Assembly (NCBI RefSeq): GCF_004664715.2
Contig: NC_051071.1
Coordinates: 30,692,161 to 30,756,160, forward strand
Direction of reading: 5' to 3'
DNA from: Peromyscus leucopus
Taxonomy: Eukaryota; Chordata; Mammalia; Rodentia; Cricetidae
DNA: 64,000 bases
Part shown: positions 43,086 through 54,655 of the stretch, piece by piece
Layout of the letters: the number at the start of each line of letters is the position of its first letter
How positions within the stretch are numbered: the first letter of the stretch is position 1
Notes under the pieces: generated by a model
The model's input: only the letters and a program-made list of their open reading frames with translations
Told to the model about the DNA's origin: nothing
The model's database searches: none
Made by a program: the position numbers and the translations under genes

Positions 43086-44169
43086 CTCCCCACTCATTGT
43101 GTTCATTGTAGGTGACTGGTGGAAAGACAAGGACTCATCTTCAAACTTATGCTAGCTGTATGCGTATGTGCATGGGCTTGAACACTCCCGTTGGGCTATG
43201 TTTGTCTATTTTAATGATCACAGTCTATAATTCTAGTACAATGTCAGTATCCAACCAAGAAAGAGAAGCAATCACATCTCAATGAGTCAAGACTCACATT
43301 CAAAGGTTCCCTCATTCTGAAAGCAGCTCTTCAGTGACTAAACTCTTGTTTCCAAGTGGAGAGGAAAAATTACATGGTCATATGAAAATTGTAGCAAGGA
43401 AGTTAAAATTCTGAGGCTATTTATCTTGGAAAACCCTGTTGTCTTTTAGTTAAACAGGGCAAATGTGAAATTTACCAGTGATCTTGAACAATACAATACA
43501 GTGAGAAACACTCCACTCCGTTTGTTTATTTGATGAGCTTCATCTGAAGTTTCTCAGATGCTATGCTGATTTTATAAATTATGTTTTCTGTGGAACATCT
43601 TTTTGTTCACCTTTCCTCCCCATTTCCAAGTTCCATGGAGATACAGCATTCAGCCTGAGGGTCTCTGGGCAAGAAAAACCCTTCTTAAGTATTCTGAGAT
43701 TTGAGACTCTTTCATTTCTTATGTATATTGCAAGGACATACTTAGCATCATAGAAAGAACTGTGGTTTTGAATTTAGCTGTGTGGATTGAGCACTCAGTT
43801 TCCTTAATTAGACAGTGAAGCATTTAGACTTACCAACTTCTAAAGTTCTCTTCCAAGTCCAGGCTTCTAGGACTCTGGTTTACAATGACTTTTCTAAATT
43901 GTTTTCAAGCGTTGATCAGGGTGTTAACCATGCTTTTAGGACACCGATGTGAGTTGGCATTTTTCTCAGTTCTTCTGACAAAAATCTTCTGTTGCATGAA
44001 GGATTTTTCCTTAGTCTTTGACCTCCGTGCTCTTCAGGCTTGTCAATGCCTGTGGCTCAGCAGTCACCTTGTAAAGTGAAATAGCCACTTTGCATTTCTT
44101 CCTGCCAATATTCATGCTCTCCAAAGGCTGTCCCAGAGGTTATTGATGAGAGGTATGGCCCAATGTGAT
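43086..44169. other. unassigned sequence
   Basis: No gene or repeat recognised; one 64-codon frame at 43885 is featureless. Confidence 0.4.
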
Positions 44170-44410
44170 CTCTAATATTTGTGTAGCTCTTTATACTTTC
44201 ACAATGAATTCATGAGCATTCATTTATTTAATCCCCATGATAGTCTGGAGATAGGCTCTCCTGGCATTTCTGTTCTCATTTGAAGAATGAGAAAACCAAG
44301 GAACATTGAAGCTATGCCATCTTAACAAGGTCACAGAGTAAGCTAGTGCCAGACGGAAGACTGGAATACAAATTTTCTGGCTTGTAGTTCAGGTTTCTTT
44401 CCAGTACATT
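44170..44410 (-). repeat. MIR SINE
   Basis: 'tttatttaatccccatgatag', 'catttgaagaatgagaaaacc', 'aacaaggtcacagagtaag' and 'gccagacggaagactggaat' follow reverse MIR over about 240 bp. The best-preserved MIR in the window. Confidence 0.75.
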
Positions 44411-45746
44411 ACATTTGGACTGAACTACAAGATGAAGAAAGAAAAGAATTTAACATATACATACCACATGCCAGACAATTTACCAGACAGGATTAAAACT
44501 ACCCTAGCATGGATTTGATTCCAAGAGCTGAATATTTCCATTCTCCAGTGTATCTTCATTGATAATTGGCAGCAGATTGTAAGCCTAAACTATGCCATGT
44601 AAACTTCATCAAATTTGGTTGGTTTCAAAGGACAATTCCGACATTGGTGAGGGCCCAGTGCACTTAGTGGGGGAAATACCTCTTGGTGGGATCATCTTGT
44701 GTTCTGCAGGGAGATTCCATTGTAGGTGCTTGAGGAGGGAGGGAAGCTATGAGGGGCTATATTATCTCTTCCTAAAGGACACCAGTAAAAGAAAGGAGTC
44801 AGGAGTGTTGTTTTCCTGTCACCTGAATGAATGATGTGCTATTGAAGTTGCCAGGAATTCTTTGTGGATTTCTCATTCTGCCTTGGATGGCTCCAGAGTA
44901 GTAGTATTGCTAGGGACTGACTGACCAGAAGTAAGTATTGTCAAATCTCTACAACAGTGCCTTCCTTATTTTCCTTATTGACTGTTGGGAGGATAAGACA
45001 TGATGACAAAGGCGATTGTGCTATGGGAATGCAACTCATATAGAAAAATGCATCATGGCTTTGTGAGAGAATGGCTTGGAGTACAGGAGCAAGCTCCAGA
45101 TTTCCGCCTTGCTTGATGTTTCTGAGGCTTCTATCAGGCGTTCTTTCTAGAATGCTGAACCCAGTATCTGGGTCTTTTCATGACAGGTCCTGGATGAGAA
45201 GCTGTTTCTTCTCACCTTTTGATTTTGTTAAGATATTTGGGATAAGAAACATTCTGTTTGAAATGGTTTATGGTCTCTAAGAACACAACATCTGTAAACA
45301 TCCCAAGTGGAAAACAAAACAAACAAGTTTTCCTCCAGCTTTAGCAGCATGTGCCCTAGCTGTTTCATTTTAGTGTATCTGCGCATCTCTGGTGGGACTG
45401 ATAATGATCTGGCCTTGCCTTCCTTTCCTTTCTTCGAACAGTGATTGGCTCAAGGATGCAACGGGATTCCAGAAAAGCTTATCACAGCATTTGCTAAAGT
45501 TTGATTTGGTCACTGGTGGATAGAGGGCAATACTCAGATTGTTAGCTGTAAGCAAGATTGAACCTGGAGCTGCAGCTGCTGGGGTCTTTGATGTCCTGTA
45601 GGAACAGCCTTCTGGAGATGAAGACTTCATAATTGAAAGCAGAATAACATAGCATAGACAGAAAGATTTTTTAAAATTATTTTTTGTTTTATACATATAT
45701 AAAATGTATTCTGATGATATTTTATCCCTAATACCCTCTGCTAACC
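44411..45746. other. unassigned sequence
   Basis: No gene or confident repeat. Frames of 69-80 codons only. Confidence 0.4.
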
Positions 45747-45855
45747 CCTTCCCTTCCCTTCCCTTCCCTTCCCTTCCCTTCCCTTCCCTTCCCTTCCCTT
45801 CCCTTCCCTTCCCTTCCCTTCCCTTCCTTCCCTTCCCTTCCCTTCCCTTCCCTTT
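45747..45855. repeat. (CCCTT)n / (GGGAA)n pentanucleotide repeat
   Basis: About 21 near-perfect 5-bp units with a single slip at about 45824. The minus strand is GGGAA repeated, giving many G3 runs with two-base loops. The 188-codon minus-strand frame (45936-45370) owes its length to this repeat and is not a gene. Confidence 0.97.
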
Positions 45856-46239
45856 TCTCTGAACATCTTCTTTCCAGCTAGTTTCCACAATAGCTAGTTG
45901 TGCAACTGAAGAAAATGGCATCCTCTCCCACAGCAACTATCAACAGTCAATAGCTCCCCAGGAAGGGATAGGGCCTTTTGGATACCTCCTGTATCCATGA
46001 TGGGATGTTGAAGGGCCTAGTCTTGTGCAGGTTAGCATTAGCGATGAGTGTTCATAATTGCAGTGTCCGTGTCCTATCTGGATGGCAACACTTCATAATA
46101 TACCACCTGACCCTTTGGCTTTTATATTCAGAAAAAAAGATTCCTCACCATGCATTTGAATATCTCTAAATATTTCATCATGCTTAATCCTTTCTTTAGT
46201 ATAACTGCTTTTTTTTTTCCTGATGCCTAAGTACCTCTC
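45856..46239. other. unassigned sequence
   Basis: Nothing recognised except a T10 run at 46210. Confidence 0.35.
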
Positions 46240-46624
46240 TGGTTGTTTGAGTAGGTGTGGTCCTCATAGACTCATATGTTTGAAGGCTTGGCCCACAGAG
46301 AGTGGCACTATTAGGAGGTGTAGCCTTGCTGGAATAAATGTGACCTTATTGGAGGAAGTGTGTCACTGTGGAGATGGGGTTTGAGGTCTCATACATCCTC
46401 AAATCATGCCCAGTGTTACAGTTTCCTTCTGCTGCCTGTGGATAAAGATGTAGAACTCTCAGCTTCTTCTCAAGCATGTCTGCCTGGATGCCAACATGCT
46501 CCTCACCATGATGATAATGGACTAAACTTCTTAATATGTAAGCCAGCCCCAATTAAATGTTTTTCTTTGTGAGTTACCATGGTCATGGTGTCTCTTAACA
46601 GCAATAGAAACCCTAACTAAGACA
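46240..46624 (+). mobile_element. MaLR (MT-like) LTR
   Basis: Starts TGGTTGTTTGAGTAGG and ends 'aaaccctaactaagaca'. 'ctcaccatgatgataatgg' and ATTAAA (polyadenylation signal variant) occur in the expected places. CCTCT occurs within one base of both ends (46234-46238, 46626-46630), possibly the TSD. Confidence 0.8.
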
Positions 46625-48041
46625 GCCTCTATACTTCAAGTTTATTTACACTGTTTTGTAACAGGTCTCCAGACCTTATCACCATTGATACCATGTTGGA
46701 CACACCATTCTGACCTTAGGACCCAGCATGTAGGCCCCAATACCTGACAAAATGGGGACAAAGATTTAATCCATCAAAACCTAGGGCATAGTTCTGGGAT
46801 CTAGGAAAGTTCCTAGATATACTAACCTTGCTTTTTGGCTTCTATAGTTTTCTTCTCACTAACTGTTTTTGCTAACCAAAGTGTGTTAACCAGCATGTGG
46901 TTTTTGTGCATAAAAGACAAAATATGATGAGGCATGAGTCTCCTTAGTCTGGACAAGTTCCCTGTGTAGCCACCACCTGGAAACACAGACTTTCTATCTG
47001 GCTTTAAGAATGTCCATGTGTTCTCAGGTGGAGTTACCTTGCAATAGGAAGGACAGACTTGGGGTGACCTTCCGGCCTTGATGCAAAGATAGACATCTTT
47101 GGAAAAATTCCTCAACTGATCTGATTTCTGGTTCTTGTAATCTGCTAGTGGAGATGCTCTTGACAACTTTACAGGGCCTCTGGGAGGATAATACTGTCAG
47201 CTCCTGGTGTTGTTAAGCTGCACTTTTTCCCTTGTCTGGCAAATTCACAATAGAAAGAATGTTCTTGAAAGTTCCTAGAGGAGGCAGTGGCCAGATGAAA
47301 TCCATTACCAATGCAGGCAGCCTATTATGCTTCTAGAATGTTCAAGAGTGCAAGGAGGATTTTGAATGCAGCTTTGTTTGGTGCTCTTTAACAGCAAGAT
47401 TATTTTTATGTTCTTCATATATATAATCGGCCTCAGATGAACACATAGATTTATTAGCTGTGCGATCTATAATCAATTCATGGTGTCAGTCCACTTTAAG
47501 TGACCATAAAGTTATATATGAACATCTGCTTCGGTGTTGTACCAGAGACACAAAAAGGATCTAAATTTTCCCAATTCTTAATTGAAAGGCTTGTTTCAAC
47601 TACTTTGAAATTTGTGACCCCTTATAATAATACCAGGATAAACTAAAGACAGGAAATCAGTCTTTTTTCTTTTTCCACCAAGGCCATAGTTCAGTAATAT
47701 TGCCTATTCAAGTTATAGCCTTTTGAGGACAAAAATAGGTTTAACTTGGAAGTCAAACCATTGAACTGAAATTGACTACCCTAGGCACTTGGTTGAGAAG
47801 GTCTCTGAGCTCACACGTGGAATCCACAGAAAGTAAGCCATGACTAATTTATGGTTTCAGCTCTCTCTGTGTACTGAGGTGTGTTGTTATGTTTCCCAAA
47901 ACATGACATTCATCATACTCATTCTTCAGCTTTCTCTCATCGTTCCTACTTCTTCTGATGATCCTTTTACCACTTTGTAGAGTGTTGGAAGAACTCAAGA
48001 AGGAAAGGTAGAAAAGAGTAGCATGTATTAAACACCCTCCT
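46625..48041. other. unassigned sequence, possibly an unidentified repeat
   Basis: 46640-47170 contains a 114-codon minus-strand open frame (47166-46822), and its texture reminds me of an old LTR or internal ERV segment. I cannot name it. 47200-48041 is AT-rich with nothing recognised. Confidence 0.35.
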
Positions 48042-48431
48042 TGTCTTAGGGTTTCTATTGCTGTGAAGAGACACCATGACCATGGCATCCTTTAAAAAGG
48101 AAAACATTTAATGGGATAGGCTTACAGGTTCAGAGGTTAAATCTATTATCATCATGGTGATATAGGGCCACATTCAGCTAGACATGGTGCTGGAGAAGGA
48201 AGCTGAGAGTTCTATATCTTGATCTGTAGTCAATAGAAAGTGAACTGTGTTCTACACTGGGTGTAGCTTGAGCACATATGAGACCTCAAAGCCCACTCCC
48301 ACAGTGTCACATTTCCTCTGACAAGGCCACACCTACTTTAACAAGGTCACACCTCCAAGAGTGCCACTCCCTATTGGCCAAGCATTTAAATACATGAGTC
48401 TATGGCTACCATGTCTATTCAAACCACCACA
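48042..48431 (-). mobile_element. MaLR (MT-like) LTR
   Basis: Plus strand reads 'tgtcttagggtttctattgc' to 'ttcaaaccaccaca' (TG...CA), with 'ggccacacctactttaac' and 'atgagtctatggctacc'. It is the reverse orientation of the LTR type at 46240. TSD not clear. Confidence 0.85.
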
Positions 48432-50014
48432 ACTTTCTTTGTGTGTTCCCAGCATTTTACTTCTATTTTAACTAGTGACTTTACCTAACAGATAACAATC
48501 ACAGCTTGTCTATGATCACTAAATATATGTCCCTCCATTGTCACTGTGTAAGTATCTTGACATCTGGGATTGTTAGTCTTCATTCCTGCATTTTCCCCAG
48601 CTCTGATTCTCTCTCTGAAACCTGCCACAATACTTGTCATGGTTATAATAGTCATTCAGTTTTACCACCCATTTCAAGTCTTCAACTCTACTCTGTGAAA
48701 GCACCCCTCGCAATAAACAAAAGATCTTTAACTACGTTATCTTATTTCTATTTAAAAATTTCTAAAGACCCCAAACAGCTAGAGAAAAAGCCTAAATTAT
48801 GAATCTTTGAATCTTTGATTTTGGCAAAACAAGTTTTTGGACATTCTATTCTCTGACTCACAGCCATGATTTTTCTTCTTCTTCATTCTTTATTATTCCA
48901 TATCTCTGAGAGGAGGCTATGATTGAGTTCCTAAGGAATAATGAATAAGCTAGGAGAGCAGCACAGTGGTGAGAATGTTTTGTGTATAGAATTAGGGCCT
49001 TGTGGACCATACCCAGAATGTGCAACAGTGTTGAGGATAGATAACTAACCTTATGTGAATGATGTCTTCTTGCTGTTTAGGAGGCACTAGTCTCCGAGTT
49101 ATTCCACTAGAACTCCAAATACCTGTCACATGCTAGAGAAAAATGGGGAAAAGAGGGCTCACACAGTAAAGTATTTCCAACAGAAAGGCATGTGGAATCT
49201 AAGTGTGGCCTTTTTTTTTGGGTAAACCAGGCTGTGCAAGTAGAGTACTTCCATAATTCTCTCCTATCCTAATAGAGGTGAATTGTGGGGAGAGCCTTCT
49301 TTGTCTTACTGGAGCAAGAGGTTTTCATGGTCTTTGGCTAGTGAAGAGGAGATTTTTTTTTTAAATCAGTAACATCCATGGGTAGACCAATAGGGCAGGT
49401 GCTATGACGGCATTTCAAATACTATAGCTAACTTTGACATATATGAAGTAAAGCTTGCTCATCTCTCCCTGCCCAAATGCATCATTCATATTAATTTAAA
49501 TCACTTTCTCTATCCATTAAAACAATGAGAATAGTTGCTCTTACCATAAGAAAGAAAGTTAGGAAAAAGGGGGACTCATGAGATTTTTGCATAGAGGTTC
49601 AATTTAATTGGACAGGAATTTGAAAGATAGCAGAGGACATGTGGAATCACGTGCAAAAAGGGCACTGAACACAGAGGGCTAGAAGGGTCAGGTGCAAAAG
49701 AGGGCATGGCATAAAGAAGAGGACACTGTAAACAGGAGACATGATATAAATAGAGCACTGAATGCAGATGTCACAGTGTAAAAAAAAAGTATTCTGGTAT
49801 AAGTTGACACTTTTAAGAGGCACCATGATTTTTTTTCCCCTTCAAAGCTGAAATGGATGGGCAATAATATCTCTTGGTAAACCTGAAGAGAACAATGATT
49901 TAGAGATTCAAAGAATGTGATACAAGTATGGTAGGAGAGGTTATGTTACAAAATCTAATTTCATCTGAAACAAACTAAAAAAGAAATCAGAATATACTGT
50001 ACTCATTAATGCTT
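48432..50014. other. unassigned AT-rich sequence with a degenerate tandem repeat
   Basis: No gene. A 98-codon frame at 48506 is featureless. 49630-49775 is a decayed tandem repeat listed separately. Confidence 0.4.
49630..49775 (+). repeat. degenerate tandem repeat, about 17-21 bp unit
   Basis: Recurring variants of 'agaggacactgtaaacag': 'agaggacatgtgg', 'gggcactgaacacag', 'agagggcatggcataaag', 'agaggacactgtaaacag', 'gagacatgatataaat' and 'agagcactgaatgcag'. Spacing is irregular. Confidence 0.5.
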
Positions 50015-50325
50015 TAGCTACTTCTTTCATTGCTGTGTCCAAACACCTGACAAGAAGTGACTTAAAGGACAAGGAGTATCTTTTGGCAGATGGTTTCAGG
50101 ATGCAGTCCATCACAGCAGGGAAGGTATGGTGACAGGGACATATGATTGCATACCTAAACTACAGTGACTAGGAAGGAGAGATTGAACAAGAAGTGGGGC
50201 CAGCTATGATCCTCAAGGTCCACCCTGCAGAGATCCACTTCCTTCAGCTAGGCCCCATCTCTCGAAGATTCCACAGCTTCACAAAACAGCCCTTCCAGCT
50301 GGGGTCCAAGTCTTCAAACCCATGA
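50015..50325 (-). mobile_element. ORR1-like MaLR LTR
   Basis: 'ctttcattgctgtgtccaaac', 'acctgacaagaagtgactta' and 'gatgcagtccatcacagcag' give the antisense ORR1 order. Truncated at the TG repeat. Confidence 0.75.
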
Positions 50326-50326
<1 letters not shown>

Positions 50327-50390
<64 letters not shown>

Positions 50391-50396
50391 TATGTG
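50327..50396. repeat. (TG)n microsatellite
   Basis: About 28 TG units followed by TATG interruptions. Confidence 0.96.
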
Positions 50397-51004
50397 TTCA
50401 GATTTCACATTCAAAATATAATAATTAGTAGTTATCTCATGATGGATAGAAATGCTGTTAAAATAGGTGGAACATTATGTATACCATAATGTAACTGTTT
50501 AAGCAATGTCTCAAAGTGTTTAAAGATCCACTCACTGTTTTGCATTTCTTAGGGTAGGGTACTCATTTTGGGATTTTTCTCTTTCAATAGTTGGTTCAGA
50601 GACAACTGACATTAACTACATAGCCAGGTCTCTTGGAGTTGTATGTTCAAACATCTGAGAGGTACTGGGAAATTGATCTGTCTTTATATGTCCACACGGC
50701 CACTTATCTAAGAGATGCAGTGTAAGGAAATGGGCTGTCTAGCTGGGTAGACTTGGGTTTAAATCCTGATGCTACCTTATCATTTGTGTATGTAGGGAAG
50801 ACAATTTGTGAAGTTGTATATGATCTTTCACAAACAGACATTGACATTTTTAGTGTTATGTGGGTAACAAATATGAGATGGTTAGCTATATGTTAGGGTA
50901 AGAGATTCTTAAAATTTCGTTTGGTTTATATGGTATTAATATTCTTTTCTGATCAAATCCTGACATTTCATTTTCTACAAGACTATATGATATTTAAAAC
51001 TCAT
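50397..51004. other. unassigned with possible MIR at 50720-50840
   Basis: 'tagacttgggtttaaatcctgatgctacc' and 'gaagacaatttgtgaag' look like a sense MIR. The rest is unassigned. Confidence 0.4.
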
Positions 51005-51070
51005 GCATTTGTATATATATGTATGTATATATATGTGTGTGTATACATAGGTGTATATTTATATATAAGA
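51005..51070. repeat. TA/TG-rich simple repeat
   Basis: Irregular TATATG and TGTGTA units. Confidence 0.8.
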
Positions 51071-51204
51071 GTTTGTGGTATTTGTTGTATGTCTTACTTT
51101 GTAGATGGGCACAGCAGATATGGCACTTTTTCTCTTTATTACAAATATATAAATTTCCTATAAAATTTTATAGTCCTCTTTTGTTTCTTTTTTTGAGAAA
51201 TATA

Positions 51205-51320
51205 AAGCTGTCAAATTCAAGTCACCTAATCAATGTTGCGTAGTGTATCTTAAACTTGAATCTAGCTCTTCTGACCCCAAAATTCACTGATATTTCCTTT
51301 ATACACTACAGAAAGCTTTT
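51205..51320 (-). repeat. MIR-like relic
   Basis: 'caagtcacctaatcaatgttg' followed by 'aacttgaatctagctcttctgacc' is the reverse tRNA-like end of MIR. Confidence 0.45.
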
Positions 51321-53304
51321 GAGACAATTCTTCAAAAATAAACATGGCATAAGTTAAATAGGTTCTAGGTTTAGCAACCTGCTCAGAATCCATTTTTGTT
51401 GTATCAAATCCCTTAAAGAAGACAAAATTCTTCCTAAATGTCCTATCACTTATAATTCCAAACAGCTGTTGCTATTATTTTTTCTGTTTGAACATGGAGA
51501 CCATGTTTCTCCGTTCTTGGTGGCCACAAGCCATTTTATGAATCATTTCTTATATGTTTTGAGATTATAATATAATCAAATTGTTTTCTTCTTACCTTTC
51601 TCCCTCAAACTTTCCCATATACTGGATCTTGCTTTCTGAAATTCATTGTCTTTTTTTGCATTAATTTTTTCCATACACACATGTATCCATATATATTATA
51701 TGTTTATATATACATTTCTCAATAGATAAACCTGCTCAGTCTGTATAATGTTACTTGTGTGCCTGTATTTCTGGGACTGATCATTTGGTATTGGACAATT
51801 CGGCATGCTTTTCCCTGAGGAAGACTATTTCTTCTACTTTCAGCATTCCTTAGTTGCCTGTAGTTCTTTGTGTAGTGTCAGGGCCTCATGACCTTTCCCA
51901 CATAAAGTCTCACCACCATAACAGCTTAAACATGAAACAAGCAAGAATGACACTAATAGGCATGCTTATGTGAACAGGGAAATCCCACATAGCATGTTAA
52001 ATAGTAGTCAGTAGTTCATTCAATGTACTGAGATTGAGAAGGCATCATGTAGGCAGGGAGTAAGTGGATCTTTCTTGCCTGACTGCTTTTGATTTCAGGA
52101 CATTGTTATGTGTCATGAGGACATGGCCCAACTATTCTTTTGTTTCATTCTGTAATTCCAAGTAATCAGGCTGGTCATGCTCTGCATAGATGACATTCAT
52201 TTATCATGGTTGGTGAGTGATGGTTACTTGATCAATTGAGATGAATTTGAAATTTGAGGTCAATTTGCTCACCCTTTCCCACCTTGCTCAGCTGTAAGAA
52301 TTATTTTTCAATGCTATTGAAATTCTGTTTTACATTTACAATTACTTTAAATTTTTTGCCTCTCCTTTTTCTTCCCTAAAAATATAACCTTTTCTATTTT
52401 TAAAAGTAAGTGAATGATTATTTTGAAATACTACAAATGGTACAAAATTATGAATGTTAGAGTGTTCATCCCACTGAAGAATAAATAGGTCAGCCTAAAT
52501 GTTCATTTTCTATTTATGTAGAACTTTCTGTGTAAATTCTTGCAAAACCATGTACATATAACATGAAACAAAATTGAGGCAGATCACTACAGCTATATTC
52601 TCCCATCTAGGTCTCTTTCAGCGAACACTATTTGTTGACCTATTAGCACAATCAATGATTTTATTCGTTGTTCTAGGGGATTGCTGGCTGGCACTTGCTT
52701 ACATCAATTTGACATTGTGTGTGCAGGCTCAAAGACTATTTGTCTTGTACTTTTTCTCCTTGCTCAATACAAACAATGACAAATCAACCTTTCTTTACAT
52801 AAATCTTTTTATGCTCAGCCATACATGTTTGTAATGTGTCTATAAAGTCATTTTTCTGAAGATTGTTAAGACAAAGAATCCTCTTGCCTCATTTAAAGAT
52901 ATTTATTTCTATATTACCCAACTAACATGGTTATTAGTTTTTTAAGTTAGCAACTTAATTTAACAATGTGAACTCTAAGTTCTATTTTTATTCACAGATA
53001 ATTTCTAATCCCCAAATGTATAGTTTTTTTTTTTTTTTAACTCTCTACATGAACCAAGTCTTTAAATCTCTGTTCACCAACTCAATTGCCAGTGATTCAG
53101 TTCAATTCTATCACTATCCGATTGGGGTTTTCTCTACAAGACTACTACTTCAGATGCCAATTGCAGCCTCACTATATACAGTTGGTAGTTCCCATGACTC
53201 TCTTTTCTGATTTGATTATTTTGTGGAATGGCTCTGAGAACTCAGGAAAGCAATTTCCTTGTTACTAGCTTATTTTCAAGAGCCACTGAATAGAGGAGAT
53301 GTTC
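51321..53304. other. unassigned AT-rich sequence
   Basis: I see no gene or confident repeat over 2 kb. Frames of 80-86 codons near 52574-53210 are hydrophobic by chance (T-rich) and lack motifs. Confidence 0.4.
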
Positions 53305-53420
53305 TGTTAGTCTGGATTCTCCAGAGAAACTCAAACAATAGGATTTTTCTGTCTGTTTGCTACTATCTCTCTCTTTCTCTATCTATCTGTCTGTCTATCT
53401 ATCTATCATTTATCTTTCAC

Positions 53421-53431
53421 CTTTCTTTCTC

Positions 53432-53503
<72 letters not shown>

Positions 53504-53532
53504 TCCTTCCTTCGTTCTTTCTTCCTTCCTTC
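53421..53532. repeat. (CTTT)n microsatellite
   Basis: About 110 bp of CTTT, drifting to CCTT at the right end. Confidence 0.97.
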
Positions 53533-53577
<45 letters not shown>

Positions 53578-53695
53578 ATCTATCTATCTACCTACCTACC
53601 TTCCTACCTATCTACCTACATTTCTATCATCTATCTGTCTGCCTACCTATCATTTATCTATCTATATCATTGATTGATCTATCATCTATCTAAAT
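53533..53695. repeat. (TATC)n microsatellite with degenerate extension
   Basis: Perfect TATC units to about 53577, then imperfect TACC/TATC units. The 144- and 106-codon frames over 53259-53693 are repeat translation. Confidence 0.96.
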
Positions 53696-54104
53696 TACTG
53701 TATAATACATACATATAATTTGAAGCAGAATTACTTAAAAATTATTGAAAACAGTGTATTTTCTACTAATCTGCCTCATCATTGTTTCTAGTTTTATGTA
53801 CATGTTTTTGTAGAAATTATTTTTAAAGTATAGAAACTGTGTGTGAGTAGATAGATAAACAGCTGCATAGAAGTAGATTTTGAAAGGGGATTTATTGGCT
53901 CATGTCATCATGAAGGCCAAGATGTTTCATAACTGAGATGTGCAAGCAGGATGTTGGATTTGTGGCTTGCTTCAAATCTAGAAAACTCACACCAGGGAAG
54001 TCAATGGTGTCACTTTAAGTTAAGGTCAAAGCCTGAGTACCTGGGATGCCATTGGTGCAAGTTTAAATAGTTTAATCTGGAGATCAGGAGATGTATCCCA
54101 AATC

Positions 54105-54203
54105 CAAGGGAGGGAAGGAGAGAGAGAAGGAGGAAGGAAGGTAAGAAGGGAAGGAGGGAGATAGGAAGGGAGAGAGAGAAAGAAAAGAGACACAGAGAGA
54201 TTT
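54105..54203. repeat. GA-rich polypurine tract
   Basis: Nearly pure purine (GGGA/GGAA/GAGA mixtures) for about 95 bp. Confidence 0.9.
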
Positions 54204-54465
54204 ACCCCACTTGATTGGGTGGTGTCTGATCATCTTCGCTCAAGGTTAGATTTTCCCCACTCAGTCCTTCATCTCATATATCTTTATTCTCTAGATACAT
54301 CTCCACATACCTACATAGTGCTTTATTACATTTCTAGATAGTCCTCAGTATGGTCAGTCTGACACCTGCAGTGGATTCCTATCATGAATGCAGAGAATAA
54401 GTACAGAAGAAAGTTGCTTTCCTCCTGTATAGACACATGACCTTCTCAATATGTCCATGAATTTG

Positions 54466-54655
54466 TCAACTGGGAAGGTTTCTTCTTTTTTTTAAATTTT
54501 TCGAGACAGGGTTTCTCTGTGTAGCTTTGCACCTTTCCTGGAACTCTGTAGCCTAGACTGGCCTCAAACTCACAGAGATCTGCCTGCCTCTGTCTCTCAA
54601 GTGCTGGGATTAAAGGCGTGTGCCACCACCGCCCAGCTCAACTGGGAAGGTTTCT
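54466..54655 (-). mobile_element. B1 SINE with 18-bp TSD
   Basis: Poly-T, 'cgagacagggtttctctgtg', 'tagctttgcacctttcctgg' and 'aagtgctgggattaaaggcg'. TCAACTGGGAAGGTTTCT occurs identically at 54466-54483 and 54638-54655, the clearest TSD in the window. Confidence 0.96.

Larger units (their letters stand above)
53305..54385 (-). mobile_element. old LTR-like repeat split by microsatellites
   Basis: The left piece has 'gtctggattctccagagaaac' (21 bp block trimmed), the middle 'ggggatttattggctcatg' and 'cacaccagggaagtcaatgg', and the right 'cttgattgggtggtgtctg'. These occur in this order in a mammalian repeat with an MLT1-like end. The family is uncertain. Confidence 0.45.

Noticed and set aside
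45370..45936. 188-codon minus-strand frame rich in K, G, R and E
   Set aside because: Its length comes from the GGGAA repeat; the flanking parts show no protein family.
53259..53693. 144-codon hydrophobic S/L/F-rich frame resembling membrane segments
   Set aside because: It is a translation of CTTT and TATC microsatellites.
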